Origin: Boesenbergia rotunda
Taxonomy: Eukaryota > Streptophyta > Magnoliopsida > Zingiberales > Zingiberaceae
Length of the DNA: 64,000 bases
Direction: 5' to 3'
Assembly: GCA_024364735.1 (NCBI GenBank)
Contig: JAGFNQ010006428.1
Span: 59,386 to 123,385, forward strand
Shown: one piece after another, positions 46,466 to 58,317 of the stretch
How positions within the stretch are numbered: position 1 is the stretch's first letter
How the letters are laid out: each line of letters opens with the position of its first letter
The notes under the pieces: generated by a model
Database searches by the model: none
What the model was told of the DNA's origin: nothing
What the model saw: the letters and a program-made list of their open reading frames with translations, nothing else
Program-made: the position numbers and the translations under genes

Positions 46466-47948
46466 GTTTCTGATTTCTGAAAACAATTTCAGACCGAATT
46501 TCAAAAACTCCTAAATAATTCTACAAATTTAAAAAATCTTGAAATTTTGTGTAGACATTATTTATGATATATACTATCATGGAAAAATAGTTTTCTATGA
46601 AAATACCTTCCATTTTCAAGGATTGACACAAAATTGGAAACCATTGAAATACTTCAATGTTTCACTCTATTTTGTATCCTATTTATCAATGATGAGTTCT
46701 ATTAAAAGAAAGTCTTCACTAAGGTTTTCCAAGATACTTTTGAAATGGGTATCAAAAATAATTTCCAATCATGTTTTTTGGGCTAAATGCACATGACTTG
46801 TATATTAGCATTCCTAATGATTGGGGTTCATTTAAATTCATGTTTTGTTGACCCTAAAACTCAATGGGATGCACATTAATCAACACCTTGAGTTTTATTC
46901 ATCACCCTAACATCTCACTTCTTTCTAATGTGTCTCAAAACACACACAAGTCAACTTATTATCTTGGTGAGATGTGAAAGTCATGTTCTCCCTAAACTAA
47001 GGGTTCACGCATTTCCACCTAGGCATTATAAACTTTAATCATCCACCTAGGATGTCAATTAATGTCAATTCCCTTAATTTTAATAAAAATTAAATTAATG
47101 CATGATAATGACTATGACATGCATTATATGAGGATTTTCAAAAGAAAATATTATAGCTAGATGATTCATGTTGACATGACATGTGATATTTTCTTAATAA
47201 AATAAGAATGATGAATTATGATGTCATGGCATGTGATAGGGCATATAAATCATGACATAATAGCATAAAAGAAACTACCTAGATTTCCTATCTAAGTATT
47301 AATAACTCATCGCTAAGCCATTGATAATCCTAATTTTGCCCCTAATTTTTCAAGATAATGTCGAAACTCCCCAACATGGCATATCTTTGGATTCTAACCT
47401 AGTTGTGCCAACTTTATTTAGTTCAATCTTCCCAAAAATATATAGTTTGGCATACTTTTACTCTTCCAAGAGTAAACAAATGACTTCTTTATTTTCAAGG
47501 GTAGTAAGTCCTTGAAAAATGCCCCAAAGTGTCAACTTCATCAAGGTTGGGTTAACTACCCTTCCAATTTAAGTTGATACTCCCTAGACCTATCTAGGGT
47601 GTAGCGAACACACTGTTAGGAACCCAAAATCTATTGGTGCTCCTTGGGTGTTCTAGGTATTTATTAGGGATAACTTCCCTTGATACCTTCCTAATGACTT
47701 TTCTAGGCTTCTCCGAAGCCTTAGTCATGTTGGTATTGCCTTGGTCAACTCTAGGGATGACTTCCCTTGTGACCTTGACTTGACCCTAGACTAGATTGAG
47801 TTACATACCTATATGGAACTCTATGGTAAGAAGGATCATCATTCTTGGTTTTAGGTTTGTACCCCAAACCTTTCTTGCCCCAAGAGGGTCTTGATTTCCT
47901 AAATCTAGGTTTTGAATTTTTGATCCCTTAAATAGATTTTCTATTCTC

Positions 47949-49106
47949 TTAAGGGGTTTTTTCCAATTTATCAAGTTTTGACCTCAAAACTTGATTTTCT
48001 ATTATTACTCCCTCAAGGCTTGGTTTTCTAATATTGCCTTGGTGATTTTTTCCTTTTGGCCTTGTTTTGGGTAGGTCTACCATTAAATGATCTAAAATAT
48101 TCCCTATCATTAGATGTGGTAGTCCTAGCATAGAAGGCTCTATATATTTCTTTAGGTTTTTCGTACCTCCTATTTTCATGATAAATAGCATTGAAATGAT
48201 AATTATTATTTCTAGTATGCATATTATCATGATTTAAATAAGTACCATTTCCTAATATTACCTTAGTCTTGTTCTTGGAGACTCCCCCTTGATTTGAGCT
48301 CCTCTTTTTTGCTTTGGTCGAATCCTTCCCCTTTGGACATTGGTTCTGATAATGTCCCTTTTGTTTGCATGAGAAGCACACAATGTGTTTATTATCCTTC
48401 CGTACCACGGGGCTGACCCACTTTGACTTCTCCTTTGTCTTCGGTGTCATTTACACCTTTTTTTTTTGACCAATTTGGGATACTTACTCTTGTAGTATCC
48501 TCTTTCCCTACACTCAAAACAAATGATATGATTTTTATTTTTACAAATTGAAATTTCTATACCTTTGTTTGTAGGGGTGTCACTTTCTTCCTCTTCATTG
48601 ACATCGGAAAATGATGTTGAAGCCTTTTCTTGTTCTGGTGCCAATGTCAAATTTTGCTCCCCCTCAATCCTTGAAGTAGAATCTTCTTGAATTTTCTCCT
48701 CTAATGTAGAGCATCTCTCAACTTCCAAATCCTCTTCATCAGATGAATCTTCCTCTTCGAATTTGCCTTGATTTGGTACAATGGAGGGATCTTCATGAAG
48801 CTTGGTCAACTTGCTCCAAAGTTTCTTGACATCTTGATAGTCTTCAATTTGACTCAAGATGTTGCTTAGATTAACCAAAATTTTGGTTACCTTGTCGTTG
48901 GCCTCACACCTCTTGATTTGCTCTTCATTCCATTTGGTCTTCTTGAGGAGCTTTCCTTTAGAATTTGTTGGAGCTTAAAAACCCTCCATTAGAGCAAACC
49001 ATTACTCTATCTCCATCATAAAGAAATTTTCAATCTTTGACTTCCAAAGATTGAAATTTGCTTTATCGAATGGTGGAGGTGCCCGGTTGTCGTAGCCAAA
49101 CTCCAT
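47949..49106 (-). pseudogene. Element I: copia gag, broken
   Basis: ATG at 49104-49106. The capsid domain starts FDKANFNLWKSKIENFF, is stopped twice within 45 codons, and continues NLSNILSQIEDYQDVKKLW. An acidic linker leads to a ruined first knuckle (CFECRERGYYKSKYP, with His and last Cys lost). After a frameshift at about 48450 comes an intact second knuckle CFSCKQKGHYQNQC, a basic region, and a coiled-coil stretch IENQVLRSKLDKLEK that mirrors the E gag. Same lineage as E and H. Confidence 0.8.
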
Positions 49107-49230
49107 TTTTGAATTTAACCCTCTTGATGATGGCTTCTTGAAATTAGGGTTTCTTCAAACTTCTTCTTCCTCTATCACTTGCTCTCTTGGCGATGAGTCT
49201 AAAGAAGAGCGAACTCGCTCTGATACCACT

Positions 49231-50411
49231 TGTTAGGATTGGTAGGAGAGCTAGAGGGGGGGGGGTGATTAGCTCCGATCATTGCTCGTTGATGATTTGT
49301 TGCGGTGGAAGACTTGAGCAATGCTAACACCTTGATTTTACTTGGTATCCACCTCCTTGAGGTGAATAATCCAAGGATCCTCTCTTCCACACTTTCTCAT
49401 ACACTATGAAAGATCTCCTTCTTGAGGTGGAGAAACCTCTTACAAGCTTACAAGAAGAAACGCAAGAATATAAGCAAATACAATAGAAATCTTACAAGAT
49501 TTACAACAATGAGCCCTCTTTGCTTTCTTGCTTTCTTCAAGCTTGGAATCTCTTCTAAAATCTTGGAATGCGGCAACACTATACTCCAAGACTTCTCTTG
49601 AAATGATGACGAAGGAGGTGAAGAGGTGCCGAAGAGCTGCAGAAGCATAAAGCTTCAAACATGCATGAAAACCCTATATATCCAACGCCTAGGGTTCCCT
49701 AATCGATTGCCCAATAGATTACCACGTCAGACATAGCCATTCAACGGCTATTTTTTGAAGCTTAAACGATTAGCCAATCAATTAAGACGTTCTTAATCGA
49801 TTGCTGAATCGATTTAGCACCATTCTGTGCTCTCGCGCAATACTGCTGTAATCGATTGCCCAATCGATTATCGGACACCTTCATCGATTGACCAATCGAT
49901 TAAGAGAAAGTTGAATCGATTGCCTAATCGATTCAGCTAGCTTTTGTTCTCGCAACACAACTCACCCAATCGATTCACTCTCTCCTTAATCAATTACCCA
50001 ATTGATTACGGTCTGTTTTAATCAATTACCGAATTAATTACGGTCCTCCTTAATCAATTACCCAATTGATTAAGATCCTTCTTAATCAATTGCCCAATCG
50101 ATTAAGAACCTTTCTATTCTTGCTAGACACAACCCAATCGTTCCTCACCAAGTGTCCGATCAACCCTTTGACTGACTTGGACTCTCCCTTACCTAGTTCT
50201 CAACTAGGACTTTTTCCTTGCCAGTGTGCGATCTCACCGATCCACCTAGACTTCACCTAGTCCCACTAGGACTTTTTCCTTGCCAGGTCAATCTTCCCAA
50301 TTCACCTGGATTTATACACAGTTCTAACAACATTGTCAAACATCGAAACTCAAGCTCACCCAAGCCTAGCCAAACTAGGTCAACCCTGACCTAACAAAGA
50401 TTGCACCAACA
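49231..50411 (-). repeat. 5' LTR of element I
   Basis: 1181 bp, TGTTAGGATTGG... to ...GATTGCACCAACA. Primer-binding site complement GCTCTGATACCA at 49217-49228. About a dozen AATCGATT-type palindromes fill 49690-50110. A G10 run is at 49252. Confidence 0.85.
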
Positions 50412-51036
50412 CGAACCTGATTTTGATAATGGCAAAGGGTTCAAAGTTAAGTATGTTATTTGATCTAACGTGTTTGACTAAGTATGCAGGAAAGTCCTAG
50501 TTTATCTAGGCATGAAGTCTAGATCTACAGGGTTGAGCATGAAGTCTTGGCTGAGGGCTGAGCACCAAAGACCTGACCGCGAGTTGGACACGAAGACCTG
50601 ATTCGAGGAATTGGGCATGAAGACCTGACCGCGGGTTGGGCACCGAAGACTAATTCGGAAGATTGGGCAGAAGTCTTAGCTGAACGAGGACAACGGACAA
50701 AGTAGAGACGGGTCAAAGTTTGGACATCTTGAGATTTGGAAGCTTCGAAGGCCGAGCAAAAGTCTAACCAGAGGTGCCGGTATAATTTACTTTTTCATTT
50801 TGTGCTTAAACTTGCAAATTTTGTATCATATTTTGCGACTTATAGAATTATCCAACAAAAACGGTCAAAGACCATGGGCCTTGGAGTAGGAGGCATCACA
50901 GACTCCGAACCAAGTAAAAAAAAGTTATTAGCATTGTTTTGACTTGATTCTTTTTATTTTCGCCGCATTTACTCATAATTTTAATCCGAAAACTTTGAAT
51001 CGATATTCACCTCCTCTATTGATCTCATCGATCCCA
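50412..51036 (+). repeat. LTR J (copia-type), 5' end lost
   Basis: + strand LTR body ending ATTGATCTCATCGATCCCACA. It contains the GCACCAAAGACCTGACCGCG-type array at 50460-50690 shared with LTR A. Element I abuts its left side. No primer-binding site follows the LTR end, so the right side is also rearranged. Confidence 0.65.
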
Positions 51037-51153
51037 CAAACTCAAACTTCTTGACTAAGACCATTTAGAAAGGAACCTCTACTCAAGACCAACAACCTGA
51101 GGAAGAGAATTCCTCCTTGAAATCTCAAGTCAAGGAACTTAGTGCAACCCTAG
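51037..51153 (+). pseudogene. Copia gag coiled-coil fragment
   Basis: The + strand reads EEENSSLKSQVKELSATL in one frame, like the coiled coil near the end of copia gag or its spacer. Only about 27 codons remain before the type L LTR at 51154. Confidence 0.4.
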
Positions 51154-51630
51154 TGTTAGGATGTATACTAAAAGCCTTGCCTTTTCTATATGGACATCTA
51201 CATTTTGAAAGAGAATCACAAGATCACTGATGCATATTTATATTAGTGTATGCATAAAGTCTAATACTTTACACTGTAGATAACATGGTGTGTGGTGTTG
51301 CACAGAAGATCATGTTATCAGTACCTTGTAAAGTATAAGTAGAGGCTCACAACCGAGATGGAGTTGGACAAACCATCGGGATAGTTGTTGTGTAATTTGG
51401 AGTTGGTTTATCTTGACCATAGAATTACACTAGTGTACTTTGTGTGCATTGAGTAGGATCGACATAGAGGTAATCTGATTTATACTGACTTTATAATTGG
51501 ATCGGACCTCAGTATATTATGGAGTACATGCTCTTAATCCCGATATAATAACGGGCACATGTACTTAGTATTTATTTCTTTGATTTACTAATAGGCGAGA
51601 TTTATTCTGTTAAATCGATAGGCCCGGTAC
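51154..51630 (+). repeat. Type L LTR, 5' part
   Basis: TGTTAGGATGTATACTAAAAGCC... to ...CGATAGGCCCGGTAC, where LTR K begins. It matches the first 490 bp of the solo LTR at 54032. Confidence 0.8.
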
Positions 51631-52269
51631 TGTAACGCCCGCCCTTACGTGAGCGATGCGTTACTTTTTTTTCTTTCGTACATTATTACATATGAAGCGT
51701 AAATATAGCAGCGGAAATAATACTAAATCATGAACATATGCAATTGGATAAATTTCTTTCTAACTAAACTACTTTAAGCATGTGAATCATAGCATAACAT
51801 ATTTAACAAGAGAGTATATATTTCTACATTAAGCATGTATTTCATAAAGAACTTCAACTCCAACAAGTAGTAAGCGTAACCATAAGAATTAACACATGCA
51901 GTTTATAAGTAGCAACATTAAGTCCATGAGAAATAAGTCCATAATTAAGAGTAAAGACAACAGTAGGATCAATCTGCCAAGTCACTGCCACACACACACA
52001 TGCCCTTCTGCTGCTTCCCCTTTAGTTTGATCTACAACATAAGAAGGTAGACTATAAGCATAAAATGCTTAGTAAGCTCCTTGCTTATTCACAAAATCCA
52101 TACATCACATATAAGTAGAAGTCTACATCATTTGACATAAACATATAACATGAATAAACACTTTAAGCATCTAAAGCACATAAGCATAAACACTTAAAAC
52201 ATGAATATGTGTGTCGTTATTAAGGACATATGACATGAGTGAATACTTAAAGCTCATAATATTTGCATA

Positions 52270-52405
52270 ATCTTTAAAACATAATCATGTGCATAAACAT
52301 TAGACATAGCATATGCAATATCATTAAACATAAACATGTGCATAAACATTAAACATAGCATATGCAATATCATTAAACATAAACATGTGCATAAACATTA
52401 AAGAT
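52270..52405. repeat. Tandem repeat in LTR K, unit about 58 bp
   Basis: Unit CATGTGCATAAACATTAAAC followed by ATAGCATATGCAATATCATT, present about 2.3 times with almost no change. Confidence 0.75.
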
Positions 52406-52968
52406 GCTCTTTGAAAAATTTATATAATATAATACTTGAATATTAACATATCATCATCATTGGGATCCCTGGCTTGTACCCATTCATCATTTGCGTGCAT
52501 CCCTTAGTAGAGTACGAGGTAGCTAATCCCAACCTACTAAGGTACTAGGCAACCTCTAGCCTAGGGACAGCTACGGTAGTCCAGAACCGGGGCCTTGCTT
52601 AGGATGAGCCCACTCTTTGGACCTTTTTCAAGATCCGGTACAAGCCAATACATAAAGTAAAATAGCATACATGATTCCTTTCCTTTCATAGCAATTTCTC
52701 TTTAGCATAGCATTCGTCATTTCTTTTCTTTTCTTAGAAATTGCTCTTTAGACATTCTTTTATTCATAATGTCATACATGTCATGGGCATACATTCATAG
52801 CATATATATCATCATAACTTTCAAGCATGAACATGGAATGGAGAAAACATAATTTCATGGTAAGGAAATTCATAACATGCCAACTTATCATTCATGATTC
52901 ATAAAACACATAATGTTTAATTTAAAACCAAGGATAATACACCTAGGGAACTTGTTCAATTTTTTTCA

Positions 52969-53690
52969 TCTATCATGACATAATGAAACATGGATACCTT
53001 TAATTCCACCCTAATTCAACATATATTCTACTGGTCAAAAATATTTAGATAGGATTATCATGGCATAAAAACACAACACAACATCACACAACTCTTACAA
53101 CATGATAGATTAAATATCTTATTACCAAGACACATCATCAAGTGAAGTAGTGACCTTAACCCATCCTAAAACCCAATTTAAGGTACTGATCATAAACTTC
53201 TAAAGTTCATATCAACATGAAAAATGACAACGAAACAAGAACAATTGATTCATACAACATGCATATAATATATATTCTAACACTAGGAAATGTTAGCAAG
53301 TAACATGGCATCTTTAACTCTTTTTTTTCTTTTCATCTATCATGGCATAATGAAACATGGATACCTTTAATTCAACCATAATTCATCATATACTCTATTG
53401 ATCAAAACATTTAGATAGGGTTATCATGGCATAAAAACACAACACAACATCTTACAACTCATACAACATGCATACATTGAATATCTTACTACAAAGGGAC
53501 ATTATCAAGTGAGGTAGTGACCTTAACCCATCCTAAATCCCAATTTAAGAAACTGATTAGAAATTTCTAAGGTTCATATCAACATTAAAATGACAAAAAC
53601 AAAAGCAATTGATTCATACAACATGCATATAATACATACTCTAACATTAGGAAGCATTAGCAAGTAACATGACATCTTCAACTCATTTTT
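52969..53690. repeat. Direct duplication of about 360 bp in LTR K
   Basis: The block from TCATCTATCATGACATAATG to GGCATCTTTAACTC (about 52969-53320) is repeated at about 53321-53690 with roughly ten per cent differences by eye. Confidence 0.7.
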
Positions 53691-54031
53691 TTGCCCTTAT
53701 TTAGGGTATTAATCGAACATGTTCAGAGGGGAAACATGACCTAAAATATATATAAAACCCTCAAACAAACATTAACAAAGAATTAAAAACCATTAGCTAG
53801 TCAAAAAGAACACAAACATCTTCTTATGGCCAAAAAGTCTACGGCTTCTTGAGAACCTTGGTCTAAACTTTTAAGGGTCTTTTTGCTTCATTTTTTTTTC
53901 ATCATAACTCATAACTTAACATCAAGAAAACATTGGAGTCATTAGATAGCCTCAAACACAAACCTAGGCCCTAAATCCATGCTTGGCCGAAATCCACACA
54001 TAGGGAAAAACTTCACGATTTTTAGCAATAC

Positions 54032-56080
54032 TGTTAGATGTGTATACTGAAAGACATGCTTCTTTTATATATATGAACATCTTTATTTTGAAAAGAGAAT
54101 CACAACCACACTAGGTGACTGTTTATATTAGTACATGCATGAAGTCCAATTACTTTGCATTGTAGATAACATGGTGTCTGGTGTCACATGGAAGATCATG
54201 TTATCAGTCCCTTGCTTAGTATAAATAAGAGGCCCACAACCGAGATGGAATTGGACAACCTACCGGGATGGTTGTAGTGTAATTAGGTGTGGTTGGTCTT
54301 GACCATAGAATTACACTAGTGTGCTTTGAGTACATTGGGTAGGACCAAAACCCGAGGTTATCCGATTTGTACTGACTCGATAATTGGATAAAAACTCAAG
54401 ATATTATTATGGAGTACAATCCCTTAATCCCGATATAATAACGGACATATATTATTAACTATTATTTCTTTAATTTACCAATGGGCGAGACCTATTCTGT
54501 TAGATCGATAGGCCCGATAAGTTGGGAGATAATATTAATAATATGATGTGCCGTTGATTATTGACGGAATCCGTGTCCTGGTGAGTCGGGTTGATAATGG
54601 CCCCTTGATGAGCTCAAAAGGTTCATCGTGCTAAACCCTGCAGGTGGATTTGATCCGGTACGATGATAAGGTTGAGTGGTACTAGTCAAGGATCCAGAAG
54701 TTAATTAATTTAAATTGTCAGTAATTTAATTAATTAACGGGCATTCGAAATATTAAACATGGGGGGATGGACGACTTGTAATAAGTGGAGCCCATATGTA
54801 AATATGGGGGTTGGTGAGGTAAGTCAATGAAGGCCCTTTAGTGGAATGGATCCTCATTAATGGACCGGGTCCATTAGCTGGCCAAGATCCAACTCCTCCT
54901 CATGGTCCCTATCGTAGCCCTATATATATTCCATGGTGGTATAGAACCAAGTTGATGATTGATCAAATTAATCCAATAAATCACAAGAAACATCAGGCCT
55001 CTCCTCTTCTCTTCTCTCTCTGTCTCTCCAAGCGGCGCCGAACGGCGAGAGCAATTTGTTCTCCACCGATTAATTACATGCGGTAATTAATCTTTCTCCA
55101 TTTCAATTGCATTGCATGCAATTAAAAATAGCTTCTCCACCGATTAATTGTGCATGGTGATTAATTGCATTGGCATGCAATTTGAGCAGTTATTTTTTTT
55201 CTGCTTCGGTGCAGAAAATTATGTGAGCAGATTTTTTCTGCTGGAGTGCGCGTGAAAAAAAAAAGACACTCACGCAACCTTCCTGCTGCAGTGGAGAAAC
55301 GCGCGTGAGCAGGTTGTCCTGCCTCAGGGGAGAAGTCTTCGGCGTCGGCTGTGGTCAGAGCAGAAGCCAAGTTGCGTGAGCAACTTGGCGCCGGCTGCAG
55401 CATGTGGAGAGATTTTGGGCGTCGACCGCTGGTTTTAGGCTGTGGAGATATTGCACTTCAAGGAGCAAAGTTCTTTGTAGCTTTGTCTAGAATGAAGTAA
55501 CTCAGAGTTCGGGCGCTGGTAATGGAGGAGAAGAATTGTAAGGTTTTGTGATTGTATTATCTTCTAGGAGCGGCCGACGACACCCTTTGGTTAGGGATTG
55601 ATTGGCGCAAGGAGATGGGATCAACTTGGTGGCCACAGGTCTTGGTAGATCGTCGCCCACATGACGTCCAAGAGGGGAGGGTCATAAGGTAGAAGATCGT
55701 AAGGTAACGGAAGGTATATTCTTCCCTAGCTCCTTATGTTCTTATTTTGTGTCTTACTTATTTGCCTCATCATTTTATGTTTGTTATTTAATTATTTTGA
55801 TTGCGAATCATAGTTAATAATTATTTAACTGGACCCCAATCATGAACACAAAAGCCGACGATCTACTCGTCGCCTTTTCCGCGGTCGAACGATCGAGCAA
55901 ATTGCAAGGCCAATTTTGGTAATTGGCTAAGTTGTAATTTGGATTGTTCGATACGGCACGAGACGGTCGATGGAAAATGACTCTATATTCAGATTAATTT
56001 TTTTTTAATCCGTAGGCATAGAGAGGTCTCTCGGATCGATCAAGTATCCGCTTAGGAAAGCCACCAAGCCATACCCAACA
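54032..56080 (+). repeat. Solo LTR, type L, with target duplication AATAC
   Basis: 2049 bp, TGTTAGATGTGTATACTG... to ...CCATACCCAACA, flanked by AATAC at 54027-54031 and 56081-56085. A TATA box is at 54921 (TATATATATT). There is no internal region or primer-binding site, so it is a solo LTR left by recombination between the two LTRs. The superfamily is probably copia (TGTTAG...CCAACA ends); lineage unknown. Confidence 0.9.
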
Positions 56081-56085
56081 AATAC

Positions 56086-56568
56086 ATCGCAAGATCATAC
56101 AAGAACATAAACAAAATGTATATAAGCTATTATGTTGTAGGTGAGGGGAGTCTTACCCTTGTGCTAAAGCTTTCCTAACAAAATATATCACCTAGATGGA
56201 GAAAGAAAGAACTTCTTGGTTCTTGGCTCTTTCCTTTGCTTCACAAACCCAAAGCCTTCACTAGATCTTCTTGGAGAGAATTTTCTTGATGGAGAAAGGG
56301 TTTGGGTGGTTTCGGCAATGAGGAGGAGAAAATGCCTTATGGAATTTTTTTTTTCTTTCCTCATCTTCTTATAGTAAATGTAGAATATGTCTCTTCATTT
56401 TCCATGGTGACCCTTTTCCTTCCATGGTGACTCTTCATCCTCCATGGTGTCTCTTCATCTCCCTTATCCTTACACCTATATACAATTTCCTTTATCCTCT
56501 TAATAGCACTCCCTTGCTAGCCGGACCTCTCTCAGTTTCCTACCCTATCACTTTCTTCCCTCAAATCC
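56086..56568. other. LTR K, right part, then LINE 5' leader
   Basis: 56086 onward resumes LTR K (GGTGAGGGGAGTCTTACC, as in D at 40855). K's promoter-side word TGAAGAGACATAT (minus strand) is near 56395. Between about 56420 and 56568 the sequence becomes a pyrimidine-rich leader with CCATGGTGACTC repeats. The exact K/LINE border is not visible. Confidence 0.5.
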
Positions 56569-58317
56569 ATGGAGGAGCCGCAACTTTCCAAAGGAGCGGA
56601 GATTGAGAAGTAGATTTCATACGCCCAGATTCTTCGCCCAAGCTCACCACGCATGTTGAAAAAGGAATTTGTTGATATTGGAGAAGATTATAAAGAGGCG
56701 GAGATTTATAATAACAAACCGGGTATTTTCTATACAGAGGAAGAAATCTCTTCAATGGCTGATACATATAGATTCGCTCTAATCGGGAAATTCTCTGGGA
56801 AACGTCCCAGTTCTGCTGTGATTGTCCAAGCTTTTAAAAACCTAGGTCTATCCAGCTTCTATAACATCCGTTTTCTAAGATCTGGGCATATTTTTCTCCA
56901 TTTAACATCAAATGAGGATATGGCTCGAATTTGGATCCGAGGGATTTGGTATATTGGTGGAGTTCCTCTGCGTATATTCAAATGGACGCCTCATTTCTCA
57001 TATGAGACAGAATCATCGTTTGCTCCGGTATGGATACAGTTTCCTGACTTTCCTATACATATGTTTAATAACAATTGTTTGTTCTCTGCGGCTCGGATTG
57101 TTGGAAAACCGATCAAATTAGATGAAGCTACGGCAGACGGAACAAGGTTGTTTATGGCAAGAGTATGTGTTGAGCTTGACTTGTTAAAACCAATGGTGGA
57201 AGATTTTTGGATAGGGATTGGAGAGGAAAAAAGATTGCAAAAAGTTGTTTTTGAGAAGATACCAAAATATTGTGTACATTGCTTTCATTTGGGACATTCT
57301 GTGAATGAATGCTATATCAATGGTAATCAACCGTTGCCTGATTGGAAGAGAAATAGAGTTACTACCTTTTCATTTGATGTAGATATTCAGGAGAATTTAA
57401 ATCAAAAACATATGCAAGAGGGAGCTAAGATAGATGAAAATGTTTCTGAAATCAGGCAAGGGGAAGACACGCAGAGATTTGCTAAACAAGTTTGGATTCA
57501 AAAACAGAATATTTCAGCTCAGCCTATTAAAGTTGACAAAATAGAAGTTGCATTAGTAAACAAGTTTCATGCTCTGATTGATGTAGAGGATGAAATTCAA
57601 GGGGTGCGGGATGGTTTTAATGGCACCAAAATCTTAGTTAATAAAGATGTGGGAAAGGAGGTACTCTCTGGGGAAAGAGAAGTGAAAAATAAACCAGTAG
57701 CAACTTTCACAGAACAGAATGTGCAGAAGAAACCTTTCTTTATGAAAGAAGGATATAAGATAGATGCTCGGCAGAATGTAATAGAGGATCTTTCTTCAGT
57801 ACAGGCTTCTATTATTGAAGGAAATATCTTACTCAGAAATCAAATAAGATCTGCTGATGAGTTTGCTGAACAAGAGGTTACTATAGCAGATAATTCTAAT
57901 GATCATATTGAAGAGATAACAAGGTCGCAAGTTGACAAAAGGGAGGAAAAAGCAGAACAAGAAAAAGGTAATGTGACTCTAAATGTTGATAAGAAAATAT
58001 TAAAAGATTAGGGAGGTAGCTACAGTCTCACTTCAGATCAAATAGATTCGGATCAATGTGGAGATTTTTCATTTCCAAACATGCAAGAAGAAACTCACAA
58101 AGATGGATTTACTAAATCTTTTATAGAGGAATATGTTTCTGATGATGGAGATGTGGGGCAATTGCAAAGGTCTTCTTCTCTACCTATGGCAATCTATAAA
58201 GATGCTAATCGGATTGTTGAACCTAAGGAAACAGTTAGTAAATTTATTCCTTATGGTGTTTCCCAAATGGTCACTAGAAGCAAATCTCAAAAGGCTTCTC
58301 CTCCTCCATGGTTTTAA
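56569..58317 (+). pseudogene. LINE (L1-type) ORF1, two stops
   Basis: One frame of 583 codons from ATG 56569 with TAG at 56611-56613 and TAG at 58009-58011. It holds a plant L1 DUF4283 domain (ADTYRFALIGKFSGKRPS; FNIRF-like strand; WIRGIWYIGGVPLRIFKW; PVWIQFPDFPIHMFN) at about 56755-57200, then a CCHC knuckle CVHCFHLGHSVNEC (about 57272-57313). The C-terminal half is long and low in structure. The protein would bind LINE RNA. It overlaps ORF2 by 10 bases. Confidence 0.85.

Larger units (their letters stand above)
43896..47948 (-). other. Element I: non-coding tail (interrupted by an LTR)
   Basis: About 2.2 kb of own sequence (43896-44370 and 46218-47948) around an inserted gypsy LTR. All frames are short; no pol motif is found. 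Near 46500-46560 it carries the AAATTTTGTGTAGACA-type wording that matches the E tail at about 17040, supporting homology of the two tails. An AATCGATT array lies at 46275-46465. Confidence 0.65.
51631..54026 (-). repeat. Gypsy LTR K, left part
   Basis: TGTAACGCCCGCCCTTACG... on the + strand (LTR 3' end in element sense). It follows the D/F/M layout: GCACACCTGCAG-like exon-style blocks, then AAGATCCGGTACAAGCC at 52630. It is interrupted at 54026 by a solo type L LTR. No coding region of its element is visible here. Confidence 0.7.

Noticed and set aside
52270..53690. Centromeric satellite
   Set aside because: Only two to three units of each repeat, both inside LTR K.
54841..55086. 81-codon ORF in the solo LTR
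   Set aside because: It spans the TATA region of the LTR; no domain and no second copy to support it.
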